Assembly: GCA_947174705.1 (NCBI GenBank)
Contig: CAMWKB010000005.1
Location: 1-55,944, forward strand
Reading direction: 5' to 3'
From: an uncultured Lachnospiraceae bacterium
Lineage (GTDB): Bacteria; Bacillota; Clostridia; Lachnospirales; Lachnospiraceae
Length of the DNA stretch: 55,944 nucleotides
In this document: positions 34,906 to 43,450 of the stretch, piece after piece
How positions within the stretch are numbered: position 1 is the stretch's first letter
How the letters are laid out: each line of letters opens with the position of its first letter
Notes under the pieces: model-generated
Databases searched by the model: none
Seen by the model: the letters and a program-made list of their open reading frames with translations, nothing else
Told to the model about the DNA's origin: nothing
Position numbers and translations under genes: made by a program

Positions 34906-35724
34906 ATGCACAACAAAATTTTACTGATAAATGATATGGCAGGCTATGGGAAAGTAGCGCTTTCAGCCATGATACCGGTACTTTCACACATGAAGTATCA
35001 GGTTTTCAACCTGCCCACTGCACTGGTGTCAAATACCCTTGATTACGGAAAGTTTGATATTCATGAAACTACGGACTATATGCGAAACAGCATAGGTATT
35101 TGGGAAGAGTTAGGATTCGGGTTTGATGCTGTTTCAACTGGTTTCATTGTTTCAAAAGAACAAGTGGAGCTAATCTCAGATTTCTGCAAAAAACAGTCCG
35201 AAAAAGGCGTAAAGATTTTTTCAGACCCTATAATGGGCGATGACGGCAAACTTTATAACGGCATTACGGACAAAACCGTTGAACTTATGAGAAATCTGAT
35301 TTCCGTCGCAGACTATATCGTACCCAACTATACCGAGGCAGTATATCTTGCAGGAGTAGAATATAAGGATGAAGGAATTGACGAAAAAGAAGCCTCTGTT
35401 ATAATAGAAAAACTTACAGGGCTTGGCGTCAAGTCAATTGTTATGACAAGCACCAGAATAAAGTCGCAAGGCACCTGCGTAGTCGGCTATGACCACTTAA
35501 ATAACAAAGAATTCATAATCCCATTCGAAGAAGTCCCCGTCCGTTTCCCCGGAACCGGCGACATATTTTCCGCCATCTTCCTAGGCAAAATCATGGATGG
35601 CTGCGGAATATACGAAAGTACGCAGTACGCAATGGATAGCGTAAAGACTTTAATAGTGAAAAATAAAGACAATGTAGATAAGTACAAAGGAATACCCATT
35701 GAAAACTGCCTTGATTTACTATAA
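34906..35724 (+). CDS. Pyridoxal/pyridoxamine kinase-like protein (ribokinase fold)
   Basis: The 272-residue protein resembles bacterial PdxY/PdxK-type kinases of vitamin B6. It has the early NDMAGYGKVALSA loop, LVSNTLDYGKF, DPIMGDDGKLYNG, DYIVPNYTEAVYLAG, and the ATP/anion-hole motif FPGTGDIFSAIFLG with the catalytic Asp. I chose ATG 34906, which has an aaaagga ribosome binding site 13 bases upstream. The frame extends to 34843, but that part overlaps the structured leader. Confidence 0.88.
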   Translation: MHNKILLINDMAGYGKVALSAMIPVLSHMKYQVFNLPTALVSNTLDYGKFDIHETTDYMRNSIGIWEELGFGFDAVSTGFIVSKEQVELISDFCKKQSEKGVKIFSDPIMGDDGKLYNGITDKTVELMRNLISVADYIVPNYTEAVYLAGVEYKDEGIDEKEASVIIEKLTGLGVKSIVMTSTRIKSQGTCVVGYDHLNNKEFIIPFEEVPVRFPGTGDIFSAIFLGKIMDGCGIYESTQYAMDSVKTLIVKNKDNVDKYKGIPIENCLDLL

Positions 35725-35749
35725 ATCCTCTGGAAAGGAGCCACATTCC

Positions 35750-36013
35750 ATGAACCGTCCTAAAATCAAAATAACTTTAATTGAGAGAAAAGGCCCCACC
35801 CCCTGCCACAGAGGCCATAAGCCCGGCGACAGCTTTGATTTTGACACCCAGCGGGGCAATCTCTGTCCAATGGCTATGCATGTTGCATTTCCATATATTG
35901 ATATATTACGTTACGGTGGTGAAATACCCGGACAGGAGAAAGGCTGTGCCGTATTTGCCTGTCCGGATGTAGATACATTGAATGTATTTAAGATAGAAAG
36001 AATAGATTCTTAG
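35750..36013 (+). CDS. TIGR04076-like small protein
   Basis: The 87-residue protein starts at ATG 35750 after a ggaaaggagcc ribosome binding site. It has the CHRGHKPGDSFDF motif near residues 19-31, then LCPMAMHVAFPYIDILRYGG and a final CPDVDT. This pattern fits small Cys-rich proteins of the TIGR04076 family, whose function is unknown. It is adjacent to the kinase-like gene. The stop overlaps the convergent phosphoesterase stop. Confidence 0.75.
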   Translation: MNRPKIKITLIERKGPTPCHRGHKPGDSFDFDTQRGNLCPMAMHVAFPYIDILRYGGEIPGQEKGCAVFACPDVDTLNVFKIERIDS

Positions 36014-36918
36014 TATTTTGCGACGTTTTGCCAAAGCGGTATTGGCCCTGCCAGAACTTCCTTTGACACATACAGGCTCATGTCCTGTCTGGTAGCAAGC
36101 TTCCATTTTACCAGTCTGATATGCATACGCTCAATTTCCAGACATGTTATACAGCTTGGATGGATACAGCAGCCGCTGTTATAGTAATAAGGCTCACTCT
36201 CAAGTAGTTTGGGGCGGTGCGTATGACCGGTAATAAGAATATGCTTTTCCTGCTTTGCCCAGTTGCTCAGACGTTGTTCTGTCCTGTTTTGTCTGGTATA
36301 GTTTTTGGCTGCGCTTGTCGGGTCAAGAACGCCGTATCTCTCCAGCGGTTTCCACAGATATCTTACAAGGAAACGTGAAACCTTCCACCAATCCGAATTG
36401 AATAAATCTGTCTGATGCCCATGAGTGAGGTACACATCCATAGCCTCAGGCGCAGAAGTGTTTTCCAGAATAATTCCTTCATAAAATTTAATATCCGGAA
36501 GAAGCGGCTGCTTCGTAAGGGTTGGGTCGTTTTCGCAGCTTGGCCAGTTGCTAAGGTTCTTGGCTGTGAAATGGGCGTCCTTTTTAGCCATATCATGATT
36601 TCCGTATAACATATACAGGCGGCCTCTTTTGTAAAAATTAGAAAGAAGGCAGAATACTTCGCTGTGTGTCTTTATAATCTGTTCCATTTTTAAGTTTTCC
36701 CACAATTCATCCCCGTCTCCCAGCTCAATATAGGTATATCCGCTTCTATAGTAGCATTGGAGGGCAGCAAAGTATAGGTTTTGATTCCTTAGAAAATTGT
36801 CGTTGGAGCTTCCGGTGCCGCGGTGGCAGTCACTTATCAGGACATATTTACTAAGGGGATTCAGAGGGAGCCTTAGAGCTCCCTCAAAGGATTTATTAAG
36901 CCGTGAATAATAACTCAT
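36010..36918 (-). CDS. Metallophosphoesterase
   Basis: The 302-residue calcineurin-like phosphoesterase has the ordered motifs SDCHRG (metal Asp and His), ELGDGDELWEN (Asp), LYGNHD (Asn/His), YLTHGHQTD (His) and ITGHTHRP (His pair). The overall layout is like UDP-diacylglucosamine pyrophosphatase relatives, although a Gram-positive substrate is unknown. I chose ATG 36918 because aaaggg is about ten bases upstream. The ATG at 36930 is too close. It converges on the TIGR04076-like gene, with four bases of overlap at the stops. Confidence 0.88.
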   Translation of the reverse strand: MSYYSRLNKSFEGALRLPLNPLSKYVLISDCHRGTGSSNDNFLRNQNLYFAALQCYYRSGYTYIELGDGDELWENLKMEQIIKTHSEVFCLLSNFYKRGRLYMLYGNHDMAKKDAHFTAKNLSNWPSCENDPTLTKQPLLPDIKFYEGIILENTSAPEAMDVYLTHGHQTDLFNSDWWKVSRFLVRYLWKPLERYGVLDPTSAAKNYTRQNRTEQRLSNWAKQEKHILITGHTHRPKLLESEPYYYNSGCCIHPSCITCLEIERMHIRLVKWKLATRQDMSLYVSKEVLAGPIPLWQNVAKY

Positions 36919-36957
36919 ATTAATAACCATCCCTTTCTATTAGCCAGAGTGAAAAAT

Positions 36958-37851
36958 TTATTTTTCACCCGCGAGTTTGTGTTTCCTGATATTGAGTATC
37001 CTGCGGAATATAAAAGGAAGATAATAATACAGGAATAATACTCTGTCAACAGAAAGCGTAAATGGTCTGGTAATGAACAGGTAGATTTGGCATCCAAGCC
37101 GGTTTAGACGCATTGCAACAGATGTTATGATTTTGCGGAATATGCCGTATACGGGTTTGCCGCCCTCAAAAGTGAAGGTGACCGTATTTCTGCGAAGGAT
37201 AACTTCATTTGTACAGTAGCCGAGCTTTATAAGCGCATCGGCAAAAGCGGCAGCCATTTCGTGTGAATATAGAGTGATGCATGAGCAGATACTTAGATTG
37301 GATGGAATGCTGAAAAGACCGGGCTTAAAGGCGGTAAGCCACCAATGCCTTCCGCAAAGCTGTGCGATTTCCATATCTTTTTTGGCATTATATAATGAAA
37401 AAGAAAGCTCCGGCATATCGTGGGCATCAACACTCTTAAAAAGGGTATAATCCAGTTCATTTTTATCTAAGATGCGGTCGGCACGGTAAACTCCGATTTC
37501 ACATCCCGTATTAATGCCATATTGGCCTTTCCAGAATTCAATCAGCCATGTCCTGCCGTCATAATTAAAATAGACAGGCAGACTGTTTATAACTATGCCG
37601 AGATGTGGAGCCGCCTTATCGTAAAAGGCGCTGTAACCGAAGTCTTTCTGCCATGCATTCCTGCGCGAGGTGAAAATATCCTGTGCGGGCACGTACGCAT
37701 ATCCAAATGGCTCCAGCAGATTGTCTATTATTTCGTATTTTTCATTCCTGCACATACAGCAGATTTTCTTAATAATTTTTTTCCTGCGGTAATAACTGGT
37801 ACAGTAAAAGAAAATGATGATAAGAAGAAGCAGGGTAAAGAAAAGATACAT
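36958..37851 (-). CDS. DUF4474 membrane-anchored protein
   Basis: The 297-residue protein has a strong N-terminal membrane segment (residues 2-19), then a basic Cys-rich stretch. The conserved domain follows (about 45-215), with LEPFGYAYVPAQDIFTSR, WLIEFWKGQYGINTGCEIGVY, and LCGRHWWLTAFKPG. This matches DUF4474, whose function is unknown. A second hydrophobic segment lies near residues 265-285. It is followed after about 40 bases by the phosphoesterase on the same strand, so the two are probably co-transcribed. Confidence 0.8.
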   Translation of the reverse strand: MYLFFTLLLLIIIFFYCTSYYRRKKIIKKICCMCRNEKYEIIDNLLEPFGYAYVPAQDIFTSRRNAWQKDFGYSAFYDKAAPHLGIVINSLPVYFNYDGRTWLIEFWKGQYGINTGCEIGVYRADRILDKNELDYTLFKSVDAHDMPELSFSLYNAKKDMEIAQLCGRHWWLTAFKPGLFSIPSNLSICSCITLYSHEMAAAFADALIKLGYCTNEVILRRNTVTFTFEGGKPVYGIFRKIITSVAMRLNRLGCQIYLFITRPFTLSVDRVLFLYYYLPFIFRRILNIRKHKLAGEK

Positions 37852-38078
37852 AATTACTCCTTTATATATATTTGTTTTCTTAATATATAGTATTGTTTTT
37901 GTCGAAAAATGTACCTTTTAGACGAAAAAAATATATAAAATTTATAAGAAAATTTCGTAAAAAGAAATTTGTCAAAAAACGAGTAAAATTAGCACGGAAA
38001 GCCGTATTTTCAAACTTGAATTCATTTTTTGGTACATTATAATATTCTTATCAAACAATATTATTTTGGGAATTCAAT
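37852..38078. other. Divergent intergenic region
   Basis: About 230 AT-rich bases separate the minus-strand DUF4474 gene and the plus-strand histidine kinase. The plus-strand promoter is described separately. For the minus-strand gene I see an AT-rich leader but no promoter I can place with confidence. Confidence 0.4.
38016..38043 (+). promoter_or_regulatory. Sigma-A promoter of the signalling operon
   Basis: TTGAAT (38016-38021), a 16-base spacer and a perfect TATAAT (38038-38043) lie 35 bases before the histidine kinase ATG. Confidence 0.75.
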
Positions 38079-39263
38079 ATGTTTAGGTTCTTGAAAGAAA
38101 ATATTAATTTGTCCTGCGAAGATGAAAAAATTTTGCAGGATTATGCTGCATATCTCACCCATGAGATAAAAACACCGCTAAACAGTATCTGTGGAAATCT
38201 TGATATAATTAAGAGGGAAGGCTGTTTAGATAATGAATATTTGAACAATGCCATATTGGCGGCAGACTATTTAGCTCATCTTGTAGACAGTGTAATGCTT
38301 ATTTTTGGTATTGAAAATGACACCGATGTCACAAAAGCGCACGCAGTAACGCCTGAGGAAGTGTTTAAATCCATTAACGGGATATTGGAAGTGGCGGCAG
38401 CAGAGAAAAACATCAAATTGCAGTTTCTTTTTGGTGAAAAAGTATATCAGTATCTGTATCTGAACAGAGCGGCTATTCAGCAGATTATCATCAATTTGAT
38501 TTCCAATTCAATAAAATATACGGATGAAGGCGGAACGGTTTTGTGCCGTATTGCACAGAAGTATCTGGAGGAGAAAAGGGTAAAGCTTTTTCTTGAGGTG
38601 GAAGATACCGGAATCGGCATGGAAGAGGAGTTTGTTTCATGTGTATGGGACGAGTTTACAAGGGAAGGCCGAAAAGAGGATGCAAAGGGGAACGGTCTTG
38701 GCATGTCCATTACAAAAAGGCTGGTAGAGCTTATGAACGGCAGTATAAAAATTAATACCAGACCTGGACATGGAACCAAAGTGACAATAGAACTTGATGT
38801 GGATGGCGATGATATACGTTATGATTTAGATGCCCCGCCGGAAAAAGAAGAGAAACAGATAAGTGAAGGTATAAGAGGATATACATTGCCAAAGAGAGTC
38901 TTAGTAGCGGAGGATGAGAGGGCTAACATGGATATTATATGTAAGTATCTTGAAATACTGGGTATTGAGGCTGATAAAGCGTATGATGGGGATGAAGTCA
39001 TGGAAATTTTCAACAAATCTGAAGAAAATCGCTATGATGTGATTCTGATGGATATAAATCTGCCCGAAAAAAGCGGTATGGAAGCAGTACGGGAGATAAG
39101 GAAGTCAGACAGGGAGGACAATGGAATTCCGATTGTTATTATAACTGCGGATACTCTTGACAGACACAGGCCGGATATATTATCTGCCAAAATAAACGGA
39201 TATATTATCAAACCATATAGCCTGGAAGATGTCAGAACTGTGCTGCTTAAGTATCGGGAGTAA
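38079..39263 (+). CDS. Soluble hybrid histidine kinase
   Basis: The 394-residue protein has no membrane segment or sensor domain. It opens almost at once with HisKA (phospho-accepting His28 in YLTHEIKTPLNS). HATPase_c follows (NLISNSIKYTDEGG, EDTGIGMEEE, GNGLGMSITKRL) and a C-terminal receiver domain with Asp325 in LMDINLPEKSG. It may need a partner to detect signals. It is the first of three signalling genes. The next gene begins 22 bases after its stop. Confidence 0.9.
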   Translation: MFRFLKENINLSCEDEKILQDYAAYLTHEIKTPLNSICGNLDIIKREGCLDNEYLNNAILAADYLAHLVDSVMLIFGIENDTDVTKAHAVTPEEVFKSINGILEVAAAEKNIKLQFLFGEKVYQYLYLNRAAIQQIIINLISNSIKYTDEGGTVLCRIAQKYLEEKRVKLFLEVEDTGIGMEEEFVSCVWDEFTREGRKEDAKGNGLGMSITKRLVELMNGSIKINTRPGHGTKVTIELDVDGDDIRYDLDAPPEKEEKQISEGIRGYTLPKRVLVAEDERANMDIICKYLEILGIEADKAYDGDEVMEIFNKSEENRYDVILMDINLPEKSGMEAVREIRKSDREDNGIPIVIITADTLDRHRPDILSAKINGYIIKPYSLEDVRTVLLKYRE

Positions 39264-39285
39264 AGTATCAGGAGTAATTTATGGC

Positions 39286-39921
39286 ATGAAATCAGGTGCA
39301 AACTCTGAGCAGATAGAAGCCAAGGAAAGGCAGAACCTTCTCCGTCAGATAAACCCTCATTTCATTTTTAATACACTGGCTACAATAAGGATTATTACTA
39401 AAATCAATCCGGACCTGGCGTATGATATGATTTATGATTTTTCCAAATATTTAAGAGCTGTTTTCGAGTCGTTTACAAATCCCGGGAATATTTCATTCAG
39501 GGAGGAGACTGAGTATGTTATATCTTATACTAATCTGGAGAGAATACGTTTTGGAGGAAATATAATGCTTAACATGGAGAATGAGGAAAAAGATTTTATG
39601 ATTCCGCCTCTTTCGCTGCAGCCTATTGTGGAAAATGCGATAATTCATGGCCTTAAGAAAGGCAAAATAAAAGGAACCATAAGCATAATAAGCCGTCAGA
39701 CCAAATCGGAGTATATTATACAGATAAAAGATGACGGAGTAGGCTTTGATGTGGAAGAATACTACAAAATGGAGGAGGACATGGGTACAAAAGAGGGCGG
39801 ACTGCAGAGAGTAAAATGCCGGTTGGAAGAAATGACAGGCGGAAAGCTGGAAATAGACAGCAGGAGTGGGGCAGGTACTATTGTAACCCTTCATATTCCC
39901 AAAATTCCTAAAGATAAGTAA
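39286..39921 (+). CDS. LytS/YehU-type histidine kinase, soluble
   Basis: The 211-residue kinase has the His_kinase domain signature with His25 in QINPHFIFNTL. The ATPase part follows, with NLISN-like PLSLQPIVENAIIHGLKKG and QIKDDGVGFDVEE. There is no membrane or sensor region, and it is far shorter than typical LytS proteins. I chose ATG 39286 with ggag 11 bases upstream. Earlier in-frame codons overlap the hybrid kinase gene. It is 19 bases before the response regulator gene, its probable partner. Confidence 0.88.
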   Translation: MKSGANSEQIEAKERQNLLRQINPHFIFNTLATIRIITKINPDLAYDMIYDFSKYLRAVFESFTNPGNISFREETEYVISYTNLERIRFGGNIMLNMENEEKDFMIPPLSLQPIVENAIIHGLKKGKIKGTISIISRQTKSEYIIQIKDDGVGFDVEEYYKMEEDMGTKEGGLQRVKCRLEEMTGGKLEIDSRSGAGTIVTLHIPKIPKDK

Positions 39922-39940
39922 GTTGAAAGGACGAACGTCT

Positions 39941-40753
39941 ATGCGGTTAAAGACAATTTTGGTGGATGATGAACTGTGGAGTATGAAGCAGTTTGAACTT
40001 GAATGTAAAAACAATGATATTGAGCTTATGGGAGAGTTTGATAACGCTGCCCGCGCACTTTCTTTTGTAGAAAAGAACAGAATAGACTTAGCACTTTTAG
40101 ACGTCAAGATGCCTGATATGGACGGAATCATGTTAGGCCGGAAATTAAAAGAAATAAATCCTGACATGATTGTTATTTATATTACAGGATATGACGAATA
40201 TATAAAGGAAGCGATTTTAGATTTAAAAGCGGATTATTATCTTCTGAAGCCATATAATAAGACTGATGTTGAACAGGTGTTGGAGAGGGCTAAATGTCTT
40301 TCTGCAAGACTTAATAAAAGAGTTACGGTTAAAACCTTCGGGTATTTTGATATTTTTGTTGACGGTATGCTGCTTGAATTCAAAAACCAGAAGGCAAAAG
40401 AGCTGTTCGCGCTCTGCATTGACAGTGTCGGCGGTGAAGTTACGATGAAAAAGGTTATTGAGAAACTTTGGGAAGGCCGTAACTATGATGATAAGGTAAA
40501 ACGCTTATATCGCAAAGCGCTGACTTATCTCAATACGTTGTTTAAGCAGTATGATGTGGAAAATATATTTAGTAATGCCAGAGGAAGCTGTCATGTGAAC
40601 CGTGAAGAAATATTTTGTGATTATTATGAGATACTTGATGGTAAAAATATAAAAGAAAGCTTATTTGACGGCAGATATATGACGAATTATTCATGGAGCG
40701 AGGAAACCTGTGGGAAGTTATGCAGAATGGCTTCTATCCAGCTTTATGAGTGA
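39941..40753 (+). CDS. Response regulator with SARP-like output domain
   Basis: The 270-residue regulator has a receiver domain with acidic pocket Asp9-Asp10 and phosphorylatable Asp54 (LALLDVKMPDMDG), and Lys in YLLKPYN. A winged-helix domain follows from about 130-240 (VTVKTFGYFDIFVDG, KNQKAKELFALCID, WEGRNYDDKVKRLYRKAL). This layout is like SARP/AfsR-type activators of Lachnospiraceae. ATG 39941 has a gaaagga ribosome binding site. It ends the signalling operon about 40 bases before the sigma-28 promoter of flgM, so a link to motility is possible. Confidence 0.88.
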   Translation: MRLKTILVDDELWSMKQFELECKNNDIELMGEFDNAARALSFVEKNRIDLALLDVKMPDMDGIMLGRKLKEINPDMIVIYITGYDEYIKEAILDLKADYYLLKPYNKTDVEQVLERAKCLSARLNKRVTVKTFGYFDIFVDGMLLEFKNQKAKELFALCIDSVGGEVTMKKVIEKLWEGRNYDDKVKRLYRKALTYLNTLFKQYDVENIFSNARGSCHVNREEIFCDYYEILDGKNIKESLFDGRYMTNYSWSEETCGKLCRMASIQLYE

Positions 40754-40790
40754 ATCCGCTATATCTTGAAATAAAAATTAGGCTTAACCC

Positions 40791-40817
40791 TAAAGTCTTG
40801 GAAAAAATGTCCGATAC
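40791..40817 (+). promoter_or_regulatory. Sigma-28 promoter of the flgM operon
   Basis: TAAA (40791-40794), a 15-base spacer and TCCGATAC (40810-40817) match the flagellar sigma-28 consensus (TAAA-N15-GCCGATAA). It lies about 65 bases before flgM and shares the extended CCCTAAAGT with the flagellin promoter. Confidence 0.88.
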
Positions 40818-40880
40818 ATTTAATAACAGATAACAAATTTATGATAATTAATGTTAAATGGACAGGAAGGAGGAGCAGCA

Positions 40881-41162
40881 ATGCGTATTGAAGCATATAA
40901 TCAGGTTCAACAGTTATATGGTGCAAAGAAGACTTCTAAAACAGTTAAGGCACAGAATATTTCTGCTTCTGACCAAATCCAGATTTCCAGTATCGGTAAG
41001 GAATATCAGACTGCTAAGGCAGCAGTTAATTCCGCAAGCGATATCAGGGAGGATCTTGTCGCTCCTATTAGGACTGCCATACAGAATGGCACCTATAATG
41101 TAAGCGGAGAGAGTTTCGCGGAGAAATTGATGCAGAAATATGAAGAAATTTCCAGTCTGTAG
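40881..41162 (+). CDS. flgM: Anti-sigma-28 factor FlgM
   Basis: The 93-residue protein has the FlgM layout: a disordered N-terminus with the ASDQIQISSIGKEYQ segment, then C-terminal helices that bind sigma-28 (VAPIRTAIQNGTYNVSGESF). It holds sigma-28 inactive until the hook is complete and is then exported. I chose ATG 40881 after ggaaggaggag. It opens the late flagellar operon and is itself behind a sigma-28 promoter, giving autoregulation. Confidence 0.93.
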   Translation: MRIEAYNQVQQLYGAKKTSKTVKAQNISASDQIQISSIGKEYQTAKAAVNSASDIREDLVAPIRTAIQNGTYNVSGESFAEKLMQKYEEISSL

Positions 41163-41187
41163 GCACAATGAAAAGTGAGGTTATAGC

Positions 41188-41706
41188 GTGGCAAGCTTAA
41201 TGGAAGATTTGATAGATGCTTTGGAGAAAGAAAGCGTGGAATATGAAAATCTCTTAGAGATGTCAATGCGCAAAACATCGGTCATTGTGTCTGAGAATTT
41301 GGAAGAATTAGCAAAGATCACGGATGAAGAGCAGCTTATCGTTGACAGAATAAATCATATAGATAATATCAGAAATGAGGCTGTAAATGATATAGCAAAT
41401 GTACTTAACAAGGATGTTACGAAACTAAAAATTGCAGATTTGATTGAAATGCTGGCACCAAGACCGGAAGAACAACAGAAATTAGCGGTAGCTTTTGATA
41501 AGCTGCGGGATGTTGCACAGCATGTCGCAAGAGTCAATGAACAAAATCGGGAGTTGATTCAGAGCGCGCTTGAGATGATACAGTTCAATATGAATCTGAT
41601 TCATTCGATGAAAGCGGCGCCGGAGACTGCCAATTACAACAGAGGCGCATATAATACGGGCGATGTGATTGGTATGGATCGTAAATCATTTGATGCGAAA
41701 CAGTAG
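41188..41706 (+). CDS. flgN: Flagellar export chaperone FlgN
   Basis: The 172-residue helical protein fits FlgN, the chaperone of the hook-junction proteins FlgK and FlgL. It has long amphipathic helices (LMEDLIDALEKESVEYENLL, then LAKITDEEQLIVDRINHI) and a C-terminal Asn/Gly-rich tail. The start is GTG 41188, seven bases after tgagg. The ATG at 41200 is an alternative. It sits between flgM and flgK as in other Firmicutes. Confidence 0.9.
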   Translation: MASLMEDLIDALEKESVEYENLLEMSMRKTSVIVSENLEELAKITDEEQLIVDRINHIDNIRNEAVNDIANVLNKDVTKLKIADLIEMLAPRPEEQQKLAVAFDKLRDVAQHVARVNEQNRELIQSALEMIQFNMNLIHSMKAAPETANYNRGAYNTGDVIGMDRKSFDAKQ

Positions 41707-41738
41707 AAAATAATTGAATTGTTAAGGATGGTAATGTT

Positions 41739-43418
41739 ATGTCATTAATGAGCAGCCTTTATCTTGGCGTATCAGGATTACAAACTTCAAATAATGCGTT
41801 GAATACTACAGCGCATAACATGTCAAATATGGACACCATTGGATATACGAGACAGCAGGTGGCACAGTCCACAATGGGTTATATCACTATATCCAAGGGA
41901 GCTAAAACCAACTGGAAACAGTTGGGTTTAGGTGTTCAGTATTCCCAAACAAGACAGGTCAGAGATTATTTTTTGGATCAAAATTACCGTCGTGAATCAG
42001 GCAGGAATGCCTTTTACGAGGTTTCTTATAATGCGCTTGAAGAGATTGAGAACATTCTCGGAGAGTCTTATGAAGGTCATGAGTTTTCCGAAGGAATAAC
42101 CGATTTGTGGACAGCAGTGCAGGAACTTAGTAAAGACCCTGCAAATGCGGTAAACCAGAACTTATTCGTTACACGCGCATATGAATTTATTCAGAGGGCT
42201 GATGCCGTATACACCAGTCTTACAGAGTATCAGGATAATATGAATAAGTCCGTCCGGACCCAGGTGGAACAGATTAATATGTATGCGCAGCAGCTTGAAG
42301 CATTGAACCGTCAGGTCTCGAGAGTTGAGGGCGGCGTTGAGCATGCTAACGATTTAAGGGATCAGCGTAACTACATATTGGATGAACTTGCTAAAATGGG
42401 TTCCATTGAATATGAAGAGGATATATTCGGATATGTCAGTGTAAGATTTGAAGGTGCCGATCTGGTAAAAGGCGGATTGGTAAATACTATGTCACTTTAT
42501 ACTGATCCAAATACAGGTTATTACACTCCTTACTGGGAGATGTATGCAAACTATGAATTTGATGAGAATGGTGATAAGTACCTTCCTAAGGAGAACTTAG
42601 CATCGTCGCAGGTATTTAATCTTACAAGGAAGATTTCTACCGAATCAAATACCGATATAGGCTCCCTTAAAGGTTTGCTTTTGGCAAGGGGAGACCACCA
42701 TGCGCAGGCGCAGGAACTTAAGGATATTAATGCCGATGGCGTATATGAAGAAAGCTGGTATGACAGACACATTTCCCAGTCTTTGATTATGAATGTAGAG
42801 GCTGAGTTTGACCAGCTTATCAATGCCATTGTTACCAAGATTAATGATATTTTGAGAGAGGGAGCGGAAGCCGAAACCAAAGCTTACCCCAATTCCACAT
42901 ATTTAAGAGACAGTGACGGAAATCCGTATCAATTATTCCAAAAGGTAATTGATGACGGCTCGAAATATAAATTACCCGACGGCACCGTAATAGAGGGTGG
43001 CTGGAACGTAGGAAATCTTAAGATTAATATGGATTTACGCCAGAATCCGGCATTGCTTAAATTCAGGCGTCGTGAGAGTTCGGAAGACAATGATGTAACA
43101 GAGAAGTTAAAAGCGGCTTTCGAGGAAAGCATATATACTTTGAATCCTAACGTAAAGACACCGGTATGTTTTAACGATTATTACAAAAACTTAGTAGCGC
43201 AGGTAGGTAATAGCGGTTATGTATTTGGCGACATAATGGATAATCAGACCGTTACGGTAGATGCATTATGTAACGCAAGGGAACAGATAGTAGGCGTTTC
43301 TTCCGATGAAGAATTAACCAATATGATCATGTTTCAAAATGCTTATAACGCTTCAAGCCGGTATATAAATGTTATCAGTGAAATGTTGGAGCATATTATT
43401 AATACTCTGGCTGTTTAA
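41739..43418 (+). CDS. flgK: Flagellar hook-associated protein FlgK, copy 1
   Basis: The 559-residue protein joins hook and filament. The N-terminal D0 helix has SLYLGVSGLQTSNNALNTT and MSNMDTIGYTRQQV. The C-terminal D0 helix has LTNMIMFQNAYNASSRYINV and SEMLEHIINTLAV. The middle has an extended beta region. The D1 QINMYAQQLEALNRQVSRVEG helix is typical. It is the first of two tandem FlgK-like genes, and both have the expected start and end signatures. Its spacing to the next gene is 32 bases. Confidence 0.93.
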   Translation: MSLMSSLYLGVSGLQTSNNALNTTAHNMSNMDTIGYTRQQVAQSTMGYITISKGAKTNWKQLGLGVQYSQTRQVRDYFLDQNYRRESGRNAFYEVSYNALEEIENILGESYEGHEFSEGITDLWTAVQELSKDPANAVNQNLFVTRAYEFIQRADAVYTSLTEYQDNMNKSVRTQVEQINMYAQQLEALNRQVSRVEGGVEHANDLRDQRNYILDELAKMGSIEYEEDIFGYVSVRFEGADLVKGGLVNTMSLYTDPNTGYYTPYWEMYANYEFDENGDKYLPKENLASSQVFNLTRKISTESNTDIGSLKGLLLARGDHHAQAQELKDINADGVYEESWYDRHISQSLIMNVEAEFDQLINAIVTKINDILREGAEAETKAYPNSTYLRDSDGNPYQLFQKVIDDGSKYKLPDGTVIEGGWNVGNLKINMDLRQNPALLKFRRRESSEDNDVTEKLKAAFEESIYTLNPNVKTPVCFNDYYKNLVAQVGNSGYVFGDIMDNQTVTVDALCNAREQIVGVSSDEELTNMIMFQNAYNASSRYINVISEMLEHIINTLAV

Positions 43419-43450
43419 TAACTTAGGATAGATATAAGAGGTGAGAACAA

